Shown here piece by piece: positions 1 through 8,632 of a stretch of DNA of 49,023 nucleotides. The stretch spans positions 3,256,463-3,305,485 of the forward strand of contig LR026961.1 in NCBI GenBank assembly GCA_900498135.1. The letters are read 5' to 3'. Position numbers and translations under genes: made by a program. The notes beneath the pieces were generated by a model, which had not been told where the DNA came from, did not search any database, and was given only the letters and a program-made list of their open reading frames with translations. The stretch comes from an uncultured Desulfatiglans sp. (GTDB taxonomy: Bacteria > Desulfobacterota > DSM-4660 > Desulfatiglandales > Desulfatiglandaceae). Positions within the stretch are counted from its first letter, which is position 1, and each line of letters starts with the position of its first letter.

Positions 1-6
1 TGGATC

Positions 7-396
7 TCAAAAACGATGCGTCTTGTGATCATGGTCTCCTCCGAGGCTTTGGTGGATGAGTTGGCGAACGGTGGCGCGGTCGGTCCGAGACCCACAAGGC
101 AGGGAAAGAACCTGAAACAGCCTCCCGTCAAAGGCGATCAAGTCTTTGTGGATCAAACCGTCCCGGGCGAGGATGTATTCATCGGCCAGCAGGCCCGTCA
201 ATGAACAGATCCGGTCGTAACTGTAATAGGACAATCCGTGGCGGTCTCCGACCACGATCAGGAAGAGATAGAGGATCAACTCGTGGTGGCTGAGTTCGGC
301 CCAGAAGCCCTCGCGCAAAAACCGGTGCTCGATGGTGGCAAAGCTCCCTGCGATCTTTCTTGCCCTGTCGGGGCGAAGCAGCCGTTTTTCGATCAT
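7..396 (-). CDS. Conserved hypothetical protein of an IS-like gene pair
   Basis: A 129-residue protein with no function I recognise. The start is set at the ATG at 396, preceded by AGGAG seven bases away; the open frame runs further upstream to 579, but that part is in the territory of the next gene and has no ribosome site. The protein is mostly helical, with a hydrophobic segment near residues 35-50 (HELILYLFLIVVGDRHG) followed by YYSYDRICSLTG, which could be a helix-turn-helix-like fold. It lies just downstream of the small Cys-rich gene at 483-902, and that gene's frame, read through its stop, would overlap this ATG, so the two look like one transcription unit. Such pairs tend to accompany transposase genes; the rest of any element would lie left of the window. 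Function is unknown. Confidence 0.6.
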   Translation of the reverse strand: MIEKRLLRPDRARKIAGSFATIEHRFLREGFWAELSHHELILYLFLIVVGDRHGLSYYSYDRICSLTGLLADEYILARDGLIHKDLIAFDGRLFQVLSLPCGSRTDRATVRQLIHQSLGGDHDHKTHRF

Positions 397-448
397 GGCC
401 TTTCTCCTTTCGAGAGAAAAGCTAGCATGCGGATGGAACCAAAGGCGA

Positions 449-606
449 TCGAGTCCTCTTTTGCAATCAGAGCCTGACGTGTCTAACGAGCAGGAATTAA
501 AAAGACTTTTTCTGGGAACGCGTCCATTTTTGCAATCACTGGGAGCATGTAAAAGGCCTGCGGAGGTCCGCCAATCCAAGGGATCAACGCGTCCATTTTT
601 GCAATC
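449..606 (-). repeat. Three 69-bp-spaced coding repeats
   Basis: The plus-strand string ACGCGTCCATTTTTGCAATC occurs at 518-537 and 587-606, and a diverged copy ending TTTTGCAATC lies at 449-468. The spacing is exactly 69 bp (23 codons), while the 49-bp spacers differ. The repeats encode IAKMDA/IAKMDA/IAKEDS in one frame. Confidence 0.7.
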
Positions 607-902
607 CGCTTTCCAGGCGATCTACGGCTGTTGCGGCAGTGCTGCAGCAGGCGGTTACGCTGAGCTTTGGCGGGATGGCGTTTACGGTAGGCCTTGTAGT
701 AACCGGGGTGGCGGTTGTGCCACGCTTTCTGGCAGTCGCGCTGGTTGGCTTTGTAATCCGGGTCGGAGAGGAGTTTTTCACGCTGCCACTGGCGCTTCCG
801 GGCACGCTGGCATTCCTTCCGGGCGCAATAGCGTTGGGTCTTGATGCGCGGATTGCGCTCGAAAACAGATCTGCAATGGAGGCATCGAATAGTCTCGTTC
901 AT
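483..902 (-). CDS. Small Cys-rich zinc-ribbon-like protein with 23-residue C-terminal repeats
   Basis: A 139-residue basic protein. The start is the ATG at 902, preceded by GGGAGGA. The N-terminus carries CLHC near residues 7-10 and CARKEC near 27-32, a CxxC...CxxxxC pattern that suggests a zinc ribbon, followed by a very Arg/Lys/Gln-rich stretch that could bind nucleic acid. The C-terminus contains the motif IAKMDA twice, 23 residues apart. Read past the TAG at 483, the same frame carries a third, diverged copy (IAKEDS) and continues into the ATG of the next gene, so the stop looks premature. I recognise this as a hypothetical family seen beside insertion sequences, but I cannot name a function. 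Confidence 0.6.
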   Translation of the reverse strand: MNETIRCLHCRSVFERNPRIKTQRYCARKECQRARKRQWQREKLLSDPDYKANQRDCQKAWHNRHPGYYKAYRKRHPAKAQRNRLLQHCRNSRRSPGKRIAKMDALIPWIGGPPQAFYMLPVIAKMDAFPEKVFLIPAR

Positions 903-1140
903 GGTCGTCCTCCCCGTGGATGACAACCATAACACTTGTGAGCCTAATCTTTCGAGATTACACAAAAAGACGAAATAAAGAAGAGAAAGAAGCAGATCCA
1001 GGAAGAAAAGACAGGTTTTACATACAGGAAAGAAGGAAGAACCTGCAATGCCGGTTTTTCAGATGCTCATTTTGGCCAGTTTTCTACCGGCTATATCTGC
1101 CCATTTTTTGACCGGCGTTAATAAGAAGGATCGTTCAATG

Positions 1141-1247
1141 GCTTAGAAGGGGTTTTTTCAGGTCCAAAAGGTGGTTTTAAGGGGTAAAACCGGCCCGTCT
1201 TCGAATCTTTTTCGAGTCTGTCCAAATACCTATCTTGGTCCGACCCC
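1141..1247 (-). repeat. GGTCSGACC element, copy 1 (reverse)
   Basis: A 107-bp copy of the dispersed element. Orientation is called + when the plus strand starts GGGGTCGGACCAAG; this copy is reversed and ends CTTGGTCCGACCCC at 1234-1247. It starts GCTTAGAAGG. The right side does not touch a recognised gene end; a short minus-strand frame with IS5-like features (1230-1439) runs into it and stops inside it. Confidence 0.85.
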
Positions 1248-1439
1248 AAATAGGGCTTGACAAAAGAAGGATGGGTATTCTAAAAATCTAAAGGGATGTT
1301 CAATCTTGGCTGCTTTTCGAGCATTTCCTTTCAAGAAAGAGTCATTGGTTTCAAATGGGTCTTCTATTTTTTTTAAAAAGGAAGGAAGGCCTTTTCGGTT
1401 TGCGGTTGATGATTTTTGCAATTTGCGATATGCGAACAA
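1230..1439 (-). pseudogene. Possible decayed IS5-type transposase fragment
   Basis: A 69-codon minus-strand frame contains KAAKIEHPFRFLE, which resembles the KAKVEHPFRVIK block around the catalytic Glu of IS5-family DDE transposases. Nothing else of such a gene is present. The frame ends GVGPR-stop inside element copy 1. This is a weak call from one motif; it may be a chance reading of intergenic DNA. Confidence 0.25.
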
Positions 1440-1944
1440 ATGGTGAAGTTCGCGTTTAGGTGTGCCTTACTATACATTAGACGAACTATATTCTTTAAGT
1501 CTCTATTGTTTTCTAACCTTCATGTCTTTCTCATCTCCATCTGTAAAAGTACAGGGCATCTTCAAAGGTGTCCGTTGTCCAAATAAAGCGTATTAAAAAT
1601 TTTCCAAATCGAGTTTTCGGAAAAATCTCACCGGATATCGCCGTTATCCGTGTATTTTCGGATGAGAAGGTCTCTGCTGAGCGCTTCTCGGTGTCTATCG
1701 TAAAGCTTTAACGCTTAATCCAGGTATTCCGGGCGTATATGTAGTTTTCAGCTGCAAGCCGGTTTGATGGCGTTTTCATGGGGCAGATGATGTGGTTGCT
1801 CTACGAGAGAATATCGAAGTCCACCAAGTTGGGCTTTCAAAGCTTGAAATCGTGTGCCCGGGTTGGAAGTCCCATCGAGTTCCATCGCCCACCTTGGTTT
1901 GAAAAGATCTTTTCGTTCATGGTCAATGTTGACGAGCAGGTCTT
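1440..1944. other. Region without a confident gene upstream of the first TRAP operon
   Basis: About 500 bp of moderately AT-rich DNA. No ribosome-site-supported gene was seen. It presumably carries the promoter of the dctQMP operon, but I could not single out convincing -35/-10 boxes. Confidence 0.4.
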
Positions 1945-2442
1945 ATGGAAAAAGAGAGCTTCAAGGTCGTTAGAAAGACTGCAGGGCTTAGCAACCTGTT
2001 CAATTTGATCGCCTCTCTCGCGCTCCTGGTGATCATGTTGCTTACGTGTTTCGATATCTCCATGAGGTATCTCTTCAGTCGTCCAATCCCCGGGACCTAT
2101 GAAATCGTGAGCATTTTGGGAGCTGTCGTGGCCGCCTTTGCGATGCCTTATACGATGCTGGAGAAGGGGCATGTCGCGGTGGACATCCTGGTCAAGAGCC
2201 TCTCGCGGGGCAAACAGCTCGTCATCGAAACCGTGACACACCTTCTCGGCATCCTCTTTTTTCTTGTGCTGGTTTGGCAGTCCGTCGAGTTGGGCCTCGA
2301 TATGAAGGCGGCGGGGGAGATCACACCGATCCTGCATATTCCGTTTTATCCACTTATTTATTTGATTGGACTTTGTTTTTTCGGCCTATGCGTTGCCATT
2401 CTGCATAACCTCTTAGACTTCTGGAAGAAGGCGAAAAGATGA
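1945..2442 (+). CDS. dctQ: TRAP transporter small permease (DctQ)
   Basis: A 165-residue membrane protein of the size usual for DctQ subunits. It has four hydrophobic segments, at about residues 17-37, 50-70, 90-110 and 130-150. The region DISMRYLFSRPIPGTYEIV and the EKGHVAVDI block are hallmarks of the family. With DctM it forms the inner-membrane part of a TRAP transporter, which imports carboxylic acids using a sodium or proton gradient. The start ATG at 1945 has only a weak ribosome site (AGCAGG). The end overlaps dctM by four bases (ATGA), so the two are translationally coupled. Confidence 0.93.
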   Translation: MEKESFKVVRKTAGLSNLFNLIASLALLVIMLLTCFDISMRYLFSRPIPGTYEIVSILGAVVAAFAMPYTMLEKGHVAVDILVKSLSRGKQLVIETVTHLLGILFFLVLVWQSVELGLDMKAAGEITPILHIPFYPLIYLIGLCFFGLCVAILHNLLDFWKKAKR

Positions 2443-3743
2443 ATCCAGTCCATGTCGGCCTCCTTGGCGTTCTATTTCTCGTCATCCTTTTATTTTCACG
2501 TTTTCCGGTTGCCTTCTGCATGGCCCTTGTGGGGCTGCTCGGTTTCGGGTACCTGGTGAGCCCTGCTGCGGCGCTGAACATCACCGTGAAAGATTTTTAT
2601 ACGGTTTACAGCTCATACGACTTGACGGTCGTCCCGCTGTTCGTTTTCATGGGACAAATTCTCTTCTACTCGGGCATCAGCCGCAAACTCTACGATGCCG
2701 CTTTCAAGTGGGTCGGCCACTACAAGGGCGGCCTCGCGATGGCGACGATCGGAGCCTGTGCGGGGTTTTCCGCCATTTGCGGATCCACGAACGCGACGGC
2801 GGCGACCATGGCCTCCGTCGCGCTTCCCGAGATGAAACGGCTGAAATACCGTGATGAATTGGCTACCGGGGTCGTGGCCTCCGGGGGGAGCCTTGGAATT
2901 CTGATCCCGCCCAGCGTAATCTTCATCGTCTACGGGATCCAGACCGAACAATCCATCGGAAAACTTTTCATGGCTGGGATTTTTCCCGGGATCCTGCTTT
3001 CCATCCTCTTCATCCTGACCATCTACATCTGGGTCTCGTTGAGGCCGGAGATCGCCCCGCTGGTCGAAAGGCAAGGGTTGAAAACCAGGATCAAGTCCCT
3101 GGCGGGCCTGGTCGAGGTCATCATCCTGTTTTTGCTGGTCATGAGCGGGCTCTTCCTGGGTATATTCACCCCGACGGAGGCGGGCGCGGTAGGGGCATTC
3201 GGAGGTCTGGTCATTCCTCTCGTGAGGAATCAGCTCTGCTGGGAGGGGTTTCGGGATGCACTCTACTCCTCGACGCGCACGACCTGCATGATCTTCATGA
3301 TTGTTGCAGGGGCGACGGTATTCGGCCACTTTCTGGCGGTGACCACCATCCCGAGCACCTTGTCGGGGTGGGTCGTGGAGCTTCCGCTGCCTCACTGGGC
3401 AATCATGATCGTCGTCATGTTCTTTTTCCTCATAGGGGGGTGTTTCATGGATGCCCTCGGGATGATCCTCCTGACGATCCCCATATTCTTCCCGGTTGCG
3501 GTAGCCCTTGGCTATGATCCGATCTGGTTCGGGGTGGTGATCGTGCTCGTAACGGAGCTCGGCGTCATTACACCGCCTGTAGGCATCAATGTGTATGTCG
3601 TGAGCGGAATCGCAAAGGGGGTGCCATTGGAGGTCATTTTCAAAGGGACTTTCCCGTTTGTTTTGACGCTGATTACCTACATCGTCATCATGATTTTCTT
3701 TCCGCAGATCGCTCTGTTCTTGCCAAGTTTTCTGGCGTATTGA
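2439..3743 (+). CDS. dctM: TRAP transporter large permease (DctM)
   Basis: A 434-residue protein with about a dozen hydrophobic segments, the normal size for DctM. Family blocks are visible: GFSAICGSTNATAATM near the first third, ASGGSLGILIPPSVIFIVYG, FTPTEAGAVGAFGG, and ELGVITPPVGINVYVVSG near the end. It is the transport subunit that works with DctQ and the periplasmic DctP. The start overlaps the stop of dctQ (ATGA), and dctP follows 113 bp downstream. The substrate cannot be read from the permease. Confidence 0.96.
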   Translation: MNPVHVGLLGVLFLVILLFSRFPVAFCMALVGLLGFGYLVSPAAALNITVKDFYTVYSSYDLTVVPLFVFMGQILFYSGISRKLYDAAFKWVGHYKGGLAMATIGACAGFSAICGSTNATAATMASVALPEMKRLKYRDELATGVVASGGSLGILIPPSVIFIVYGIQTEQSIGKLFMAGIFPGILLSILFILTIYIWVSLRPEIAPLVERQGLKTRIKSLAGLVEVIILFLLVMSGLFLGIFTPTEAGAVGAFGGLVIPLVRNQLCWEGFRDALYSSTRTTCMIFMIVAGATVFGHFLAVTTIPSTLSGWVVELPLPHWAIMIVVMFFFLIGGCFMDALGMILLTIPIFFPVAVALGYDPIWFGVVIVLVTELGVITPPVGINVYVVSGIAKGVPLEVIFKGTFPFVLTLITYIVIMIFFPQIALFLPSFLAY

Positions 3744-3856
3744 TCTCTTCAATTGGAAACGGAGGTTGGGCTTCAAGCGGCTTTTCAATGAATTTTTTTT
3801 GGAGTGCGAGAGAGATTTCAGAGGCGGTGAACTTCAAGATCGAAAGGAGAGTCGGC

Positions 3857-4888
3857 ATGAGGAAAAATTTCTGGTTCACAGTGGCGTGTCTGGTATGCGG
3901 TGCACTGCTTGCGTCGATGGGGATGGTCGTTCCACAGGCACAGGCGGAAACCTACAACTTCACCTACAGCACGTTTTTCCCTCCAACCCACATCCAGACC
4001 AAGGTGCCCCAAGCCTGGGCAAAAGAGATCGAAGAGCTTTCCGGCGGCAGGATAAAAATAAAAATCTTCACCGGAGGGTCTCTCACGCCTGCCCCGCAGA
4101 TCTATGACGGGGTGGTGAAGGGCATTTCGGATTTCGGATCCTCCGTCCTGGCCTACTCTCCGGGGCGCTTCCCCATTATGGAAGCGGTGGACAACCCGCT
4201 TGGCTACCGTAATGCCTTCATCGCCACGAAGGTAATCAATGAATTGTACAACAAATTCAAGCCGCAGGAAATGAGCGACGTCCATATTTGCTATCTGTTT
4301 GCTCATGGGCCCGGGCTTCTTCACACCGTAAACAAACCTGTTCGCAGGCTCGAGGATATACAGGGATTGAAGATCCGCTCGACCGGCACGAGCCAGTTGA
4401 TCGTCAGGGCCTATGGGGCCGCTCCTGTGGCTATGTCCCAAGGCGAGACATACGACGCCCTCAGGAAGAATATCGTGGATGGGACCCTGGTTCCCATGGA
4501 GGCTCTCGAGGGCTTCAAACAGGGGGAGGTTCTCAAATATACGACACTCACCTACAGCAGCGCATACACCCAGGGCTTCTTCGTCGCCATGAATCTCAAG
4601 AAATGGAACAGCCTCCCGCCCGACCTGCAGCAGATCATTACGGATGTGAGCGAAAAATACGTGAACATAACGGCAAAGGCTTGGGAAGACAGCGACGAAT
4701 CAGGGCGCGAATTTGTGGAGAAACTCGGTCATGAGTTTATCGAACTGTCCGACGAGGAATCGGCGAAGTTCAAGGAGGCCGTAAAACCGGTTTTCGATAC
4801 CTACATCAAAAACGCGAATGCAAAAGGCGTCGACGGGGAAGCCGTCTTCAAGGCCGTCCAAGAAATGGTTGAGGAGTTCAGCAAGTAG
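3857..4888 (+). CDS. dctP: TRAP transporter substrate-binding protein (DctP)
   Basis: A 343-residue periplasmic protein. The start at 3857 is preceded by AGGAGA at good spacing; the open frame reaches back to 3740, but that part lacks a signal sequence or ribosome site. Residues 1-30 form a signal peptide with a likely cleavage after AQA. The mature protein shows DctP features: WAKEIEELSGGRIKIKIF, the block GLKIRSTGTSQLIVRAYGAAPV, and the following AMSQGETYDALRKNIVDG. The Arg of GLKIR is the residue that usually pairs with a substrate carboxylate. It completes the QMP set. Element copy 2 begins 18 bp after the stop. Confidence 0.94.
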   Translation: MRKNFWFTVACLVCGALLASMGMVVPQAQAETYNFTYSTFFPPTHIQTKVPQAWAKEIEELSGGRIKIKIFTGGSLTPAPQIYDGVVKGISDFGSSVLAYSPGRFPIMEAVDNPLGYRNAFIATKVINELYNKFKPQEMSDVHICYLFAHGPGLLHTVNKPVRRLEDIQGLKIRSTGTSQLIVRAYGAAPVAMSQGETYDALRKNIVDGTLVPMEALEGFKQGEVLKYTTLTYSSAYTQGFFVAMNLKKWNSLPPDLQQIITDVSEKYVNITAKAWEDSDESGREFVEKLGHEFIELSDEESAKFKEAVKPVFDTYIKNANAKGVDGEAVFKAVQEMVEEFSK

Positions 4889-4906
4889 TCTTGTTAGTTC
4901 TTAGTT

Positions 4907-5012
4907 CGGGTCGGACCAAGCTAACTGCTCGGAAATAAACAGCTATCATTGTAAATGGCGGTTTTTTCAGCCTTAGAGTCACCATTTGGGTTCCAGAAAA
5001 AAGCTTCTAAGC
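4907..5012 (+). repeat. GGTCSGACC element, copy 2 (forward)
   Basis: About 106 bp, starting CGGGTCGGACCAAG and containing GCCTTAGAG in the expected place. It lies 18 bp after the dctP stop codon with its GGGTC end facing the gene. Confidence 0.85.
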
Positions 5013-5320
5013 AAACTGCGGCTGAGTGATTTGAACGCTCTGTCTCTGTTTATCTTGGTGCGTTTTCTATCTGATATCAATCAAGTTCCGCTTTGCGAAA
5101 ACCGATTTCAGGTGTTCACTCAGGAGTGCTGCCGAGTGAATCGACCCGCTCGATGTGAGCGCGGCTGGTCTGCGGTTTTCTCTCACAGGGCGCGTCGTGC
5201 CACTGCACGTATAAATAATTAAAATCATTCCATAAAATATGCTGTAGCGAGGGGTCTGGCAGGTTGGTTTCTCCGATCCCGGCTGGAGCTGAAAGATGGC
5301 AGAATCGGAGAAAGAATCAA
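5013..5320. other. Gene-free gap before the ferredoxin
   Basis: AT-rich DNA of about 300 bp. I see no supported gene or clear promoter here. Confidence 0.4.
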
Positions 5321-5674
5321 ATGCCATGGATAAATAAGGAATTTTGTGATGGTTGTCAGATTTGCGTGGATTCATGTGTTGCTGGAGCCATTTCAATGAT
5401 AGAGGGTGTGGCCTTTATAGACGATGATAAGTGCATCCGATGTGGTGTTTGCCACAATGTATGTCCAAATGATGCTGTGCGCCATGATGGTGAGCGTATT
5501 CCGGATGAAGTTGCAGCAAATTTAAATTGGGTAAAAACACTTTTGTCACATGAATATTATTTTGATGATATAGAAAAGCAAAGGCAGCTTATTAATCGTT
5601 TGCAGCGATATTTTCTTAAAAATAAGAAAGTAGCCGAAAAAACCATGGAAGAAATTGAAAAATTGGTTGTTTAA
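5321..5674 (+). CDS. 2[4Fe-4S] ferredoxin-like protein
   Basis: A 117-residue protein; the start ATG at 5321 has GGAG ten bases upstream. Two full cluster motifs are present: CDGCQICVDSC at about residues 9-19 and CIRCGVCHNVCP at about 38-49, both CxxCxxCxxxC. The remaining ~65 residues are charged and helical (NLNWVKTLLSHEYYFDDIEKQRQLINRLQRY). This tail is not part of the ferredoxin fold and may bind a partner. It is probably a cytoplasmic electron carrier. The gene is clearly AT-rich with A/T third positions, unlike the GC-rich genes on both sides, which suggests recent transfer. It stands alone; its partner is unknown. Confidence 0.88.
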   Translation: MPWINKEFCDGCQICVDSCVAGAISMIEGVAFIDDDKCIRCGVCHNVCPNDAVRHDGERIPDEVAANLNWVKTLLSHEYYFDDIEKQRQLINRLQRYFLKNKKVAEKTMEEIEKLVV

Positions 5675-6186
5675 TTATTGGTATAATTTAAATGATTGTT
5701 TCCTCCGTTTGAATTATAGTGGGTAATGATTTCAAAATGACTGACATCCGTGGATGTCAAATGCAATCTGTTGCTTTTATTGTTTTTTTGCATGGGAGTT
5801 TTTTTTAGTGGACAAATAAGATATGTAACTGCAATTCATAGTAAATAAGGATTATCCGATTTCTTGGTTTTTGTACTTTACGTTTCGAAAAGAGATGTTT
5901 TTGTCTCGATGGTTGCGCGATCCGAACTTCCAGGAAGCGCTGATGTTTTAAAGAGGTCCATGAAGTCGAAGGGAAATGAGGAGGTGAACTCCAAGATCGC
6001 CTCCTTGGCACTTGTTGGAGTGCAGCGCCGAAGGGGAGAGGATTCAAGTTCTTGAGGAAGGGTTATTCGATAGTTGAGGTGGAGTGCATGGCATAAACTG
6101 GCGCATCCCGGTGAAGGTGCGAAAGGTCAGGCACGTTTCCTGTCGAGCAAGAAGCTGTAAAACGCAACGGATCGGAGGTTTTCTGG
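5675..6186. other. Gene-free region between ferredoxin and BKACE remnant
   Basis: About 510 bp, AT-rich at first and richer in GC towards the BKACE remnant. No supported gene was seen. Confidence 0.4.
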
Positions 6187-6898
6187 GTGGATAAACTGAT
6201 CATTTACAGCCGCTATCACCGGGGGGGCGTCTCCGGAGTCCAACCCCTATCTTCCAAAAACACCGAGGGAGCAGGTGGAGGCGACGGTCGAGGCCTATGA
6301 GGCAGGGGCATCGATCGTCCACCTTCATCCGAGAAACCCGTATACTGGGAAAGGGGAAAACAGGCCGGAGTGGTATGCGGAGGCCGTTTCGGGTATACGC
6401 GAACGCTGCGATATCATCGTCAATGTCTCTACGGGGGGTATGGGGCGGCGCGTCGACGGTGACTGGCTCTACAAAGAAATACCCGAAGAGTCGGTGAAGG
6501 GAAGGATAGGCGTCATCCCGGTATTGGTGGCAAACCCTGAAACGAAACCAGACATCGCCTCATTCAACGCGGGATCGCCGGTAATCGATATTTACAACAG
6601 GAAGACGGACGAGTTTCTGCTCAAATTCGTCATGGTCCAAAGTTTTCCAGATATGGTTCACATGGCGCAGGTCATGAAGGAGCATGGCGTCAAACCTGAG
6701 CTGGAATGCTACGATATCGGGATGATCAACAACTGCAAGGTTTTGAAAGAATTGGGGTACCTGGAGGAGCCCCTCTACTTCCAGTGTGTCCTGGGTGTCC
6801 TCGGGCAGATCCCGGCCACGGTGGAAAACCTTCAGTATAATGATCATGATGTTCCCGGTTTTGGGGTCGGACCAAGTTATCTAGTTGAAATTAATTGA
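6187..6898 (+). pseudogene. Broken beta-keto acid cleavage enzyme gene (BKACE, DUF849)
   Basis: BKACE enzymes condense a beta-keto acid with acetyl-CoA and cleave it. The likely start is the GTG at 6187, with GGAGG at 6174-6178. The frame reads VDKLII, and an extra T in the run at 6203-6205 shifts it; in the corrected frame it continues TAAITGGASPESNPYLP, as expected for the family. The rest is recognisable: GASIVHLHPRNPYTGKGENR (the HxH zinc ligands), INVSTGG, and ELECYDIGMINN. The 3' end is also lost: after GQIPATVENLQY the frame runs into element copy 3 and stops at 6898, lacking the last ~70 residues with the GRHQ/DN region. With both a frameshift and a truncation it is very unlikely to be active. 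Confidence 0.8.
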
Positions 6899-6969
6899 CT
6901 ATCATCCCAAAATATCTCGTTTTCAAGCCTTAAAACCGGGTTTTCGGGGTCAGATTCGCCATTATAAGG
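6863..6969 (+). repeat. GGTCSGACC element, copy 3 (forward), overlapping the RAYT 3' end
   Basis: Exactly 107 bp, starting GGGGTCGGACCAAG and ending ATTATAAGG. On the minus strand the copy encodes the last 30 codons of the RAYT transposase (from PYNGESDPEN to the stop TAA at 6879-6877), followed by CTTGGTCCGACCCC. On the plus strand it cuts off the BKACE gene. This is the copy that ties the element family to the transposase. Confidence 0.92.
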
Positions 6970-7683
6970 AAACTGGCACTCTCTGAGTTCACAGCTTTCT
7001 CTCCTTTCCACGACTTTCCTGCCGACTCCTCTTTCACCCAATTTTTCTTTTATGTCTTCAATAAAATACAGATTTCCAACAGCGACGCTCTCTGTCCATC
7101 TCTCTTCCCGAACATTTTCCGTCGTCTGAAGCATCCTCTCGACCCATCTTCGGTGTGACAGTGCCAATTGATCGCTGTCTTTAATGCCGAGCAAGCGCAT
7201 TAATACTTCACGGTCGATCAATCTGTATCGCTTTGGATTCTTCTGGATTTCTCTATAGCCTCCGTAGGGCCAGTCACATGGATGCTTGACCACGCCCGCC
7301 CTGACCATGTTCAAATCTATGTAGACAAGACATTGAATCAAATGAATATCTGTTTGTACGGCTGTTGCATGGTAGCGATCTTCCCAAAAAGCGCCATTTC
7401 GGTTCTTTCTTTGATTATACTCTTGAGCTGTACGCCCTGCGATCAACTGAATACTTTTTGGAATCGTATCTCCACCGTTTTGGTCATAGACAAGCAAGTG
7501 AATGTGATTGGATGTTACAGTGTAATTTAGGATGGTCAATCCATAGCGCTTTTTCGCCTCGAAAAGCCAATGGATCCAAACCTGTCGATCCCTAGCAAAT
7601 TTCAGCAGATACTCCCTTTTATGGCATCTGTGTGTGAGATGCCATGCGTGACCTGAAATGTAGTATCGGTTTGCCCTGGGCAT
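6877..7683 (-). CDS. RAYT-like HUH/Y1 transposase (REP-associated, IS200-related)
   Basis: A 268-residue protein of the Y1_Tnp superfamily (COG1943 type), which cuts and joins single-stranded DNA at hairpin-type repeats. The start is set at the ATG at 7683 (MPRANRYYISGHAWHLTHRCH), with GGAG six bases upstream; further ATGs at 7695 and 7713 are possible. The HUH motif is SNHIHLLV (His60, His62), and the likely catalytic Tyr is in AFWEDRYHA (Tyr104). YIDLNMVRAGVV follows, as expected for RAYT proteins. The C-terminal part (ESVAVGNLYF..., ENPVLRLENEIFW) is longer than in the short RAYTs but is known from this subgroup. Its last 30 codons are copy 3 of the dispersed element, and copy 4 lies about 0.95 kb upstream in inverted orientation, as expected for a REPtron. 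Confidence 0.9.
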   Translation of the reverse strand: MPRANRYYISGHAWHLTHRCHKREYLLKFARDRQVWIHWLFEAKKRYGLTILNYTVTSNHIHLLVYDQNGGDTIPKSIQLIAGRTAQEYNQRKNRNGAFWEDRYHATAVQTDIHLIQCLVYIDLNMVRAGVVKHPCDWPYGGYREIQKNPKRYRLIDREVLMRLLGIKDSDQLALSHRRWVERMLQTTENVREERWTESVAVGNLYFIEDIKEKLGERGVGRKVVERRESCELRECQFPYNGESDPENPVLRLENEIFWDDSQLISTR

Positions 7684-8632
7684 TTCTCGCTCCATGATTA
7701 GAATTATATTCATCCATAGTCTTACAGTATCTTCCTATTACTGAAATTCTTCAGCCCACTCTTTTTTTCTCATCGATCTGTTTAAAAGCATTTCGTTCAT
7801 TGATGAGTGCTATCCATATTTTTGTGATTTCTTCTTGATGTGCTCTGATCTTTCTCGATAATTTCTTCTTTTGTCAGACCTCGGTATGCTCACTAGGCGG
7901 CTTAACATGTTTTCCGCCTCGAAATAGTCTTTCTGGCTAGTCTACGCGTCGATCTCGGTGTTTATTTTTACAGTGACCTATCGGTCCCCTGCATCCCGAA
8001 CAGCTGGATTTCCTAGATATTAGTCTGGAACCCTTACCTCCGACTGGAAACTTTCTCTTGCCGGATGCGTTTTTCACAATGGACACTGTTGGGAAGCGGG
8101 CTGAAGAACACACAAGATCCTTCGGCCATTAATGACACGTAGGTCGGCGATTCGGGGGGCTGAAATTCCGGCAGCCAGAAGCATAGTCTAAAGAGAGACG
8201 ACATGGGCAGCCTGGTGTAGCAGGACGGCATTCAAATCGGGGGGCATGTTGCTTGATGTGAGGGTTTGAAAGCTCCTTCTGAATGCTTCAGCGCCGGTCC
8301 GAGATGATATCGCTACGAAGGCGGACGGCTGAGCAGCAAATTCCGACCGCCATCCCGAGGTACAGGCCGGTCGTAAAGAACTTGGCCTCGGCGCCTCAGA
8401 TGATCGGATCCGATCGCCAAATGCCGATGGCGATCTCATCCTTAAGATCAGATATTATTTAAACCAAAGGTGAGAGTGAGTAAACTCATTTGATTCCTTG
8501 CCTCTCAAACCATGAAAAGAACGTGACCCCCATATTCTTGACCGCTGCTGCTCGAGAGCAATGTTTCAGCTTTTCGAGGATGGACGGTCTATCGGGTTTT
8601 TGCGCATATGATGACGTCTCAGTCGCTTCAAG
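7684..8632. other. Debris between RAYT and element copy 4
   Basis: About 0.95 kb without an intact gene. On the minus strand, 7751-7873 is an open stretch reading KIRAHQEEITKIWIALINER, which looks like the C-terminus of a real protein but has no start. The stretch 8190-8440 reads in parts like membrane-protein sequence (TTGLYLGMAVGICC) but is broken by stops. I take this as decayed genes brought together around the transposase. Confidence 0.45.

Noticed and set aside
1234-1247. Classical REP hairpin with GTAG foot in the element
   Set aside because: I could not fold a convincing long hairpin or find a conserved GTAG/GGAG. GGTCSGACC is a palindrome in duplex DNA but too short for a stable single-strand stem, so I do not claim a standard REP structure.
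2613-3788. 391-codon open frame on the minus strand
   Set aside because: It is antisense to dctM, with charged non-protein-like composition. The plus-strand DctM is unmistakable.
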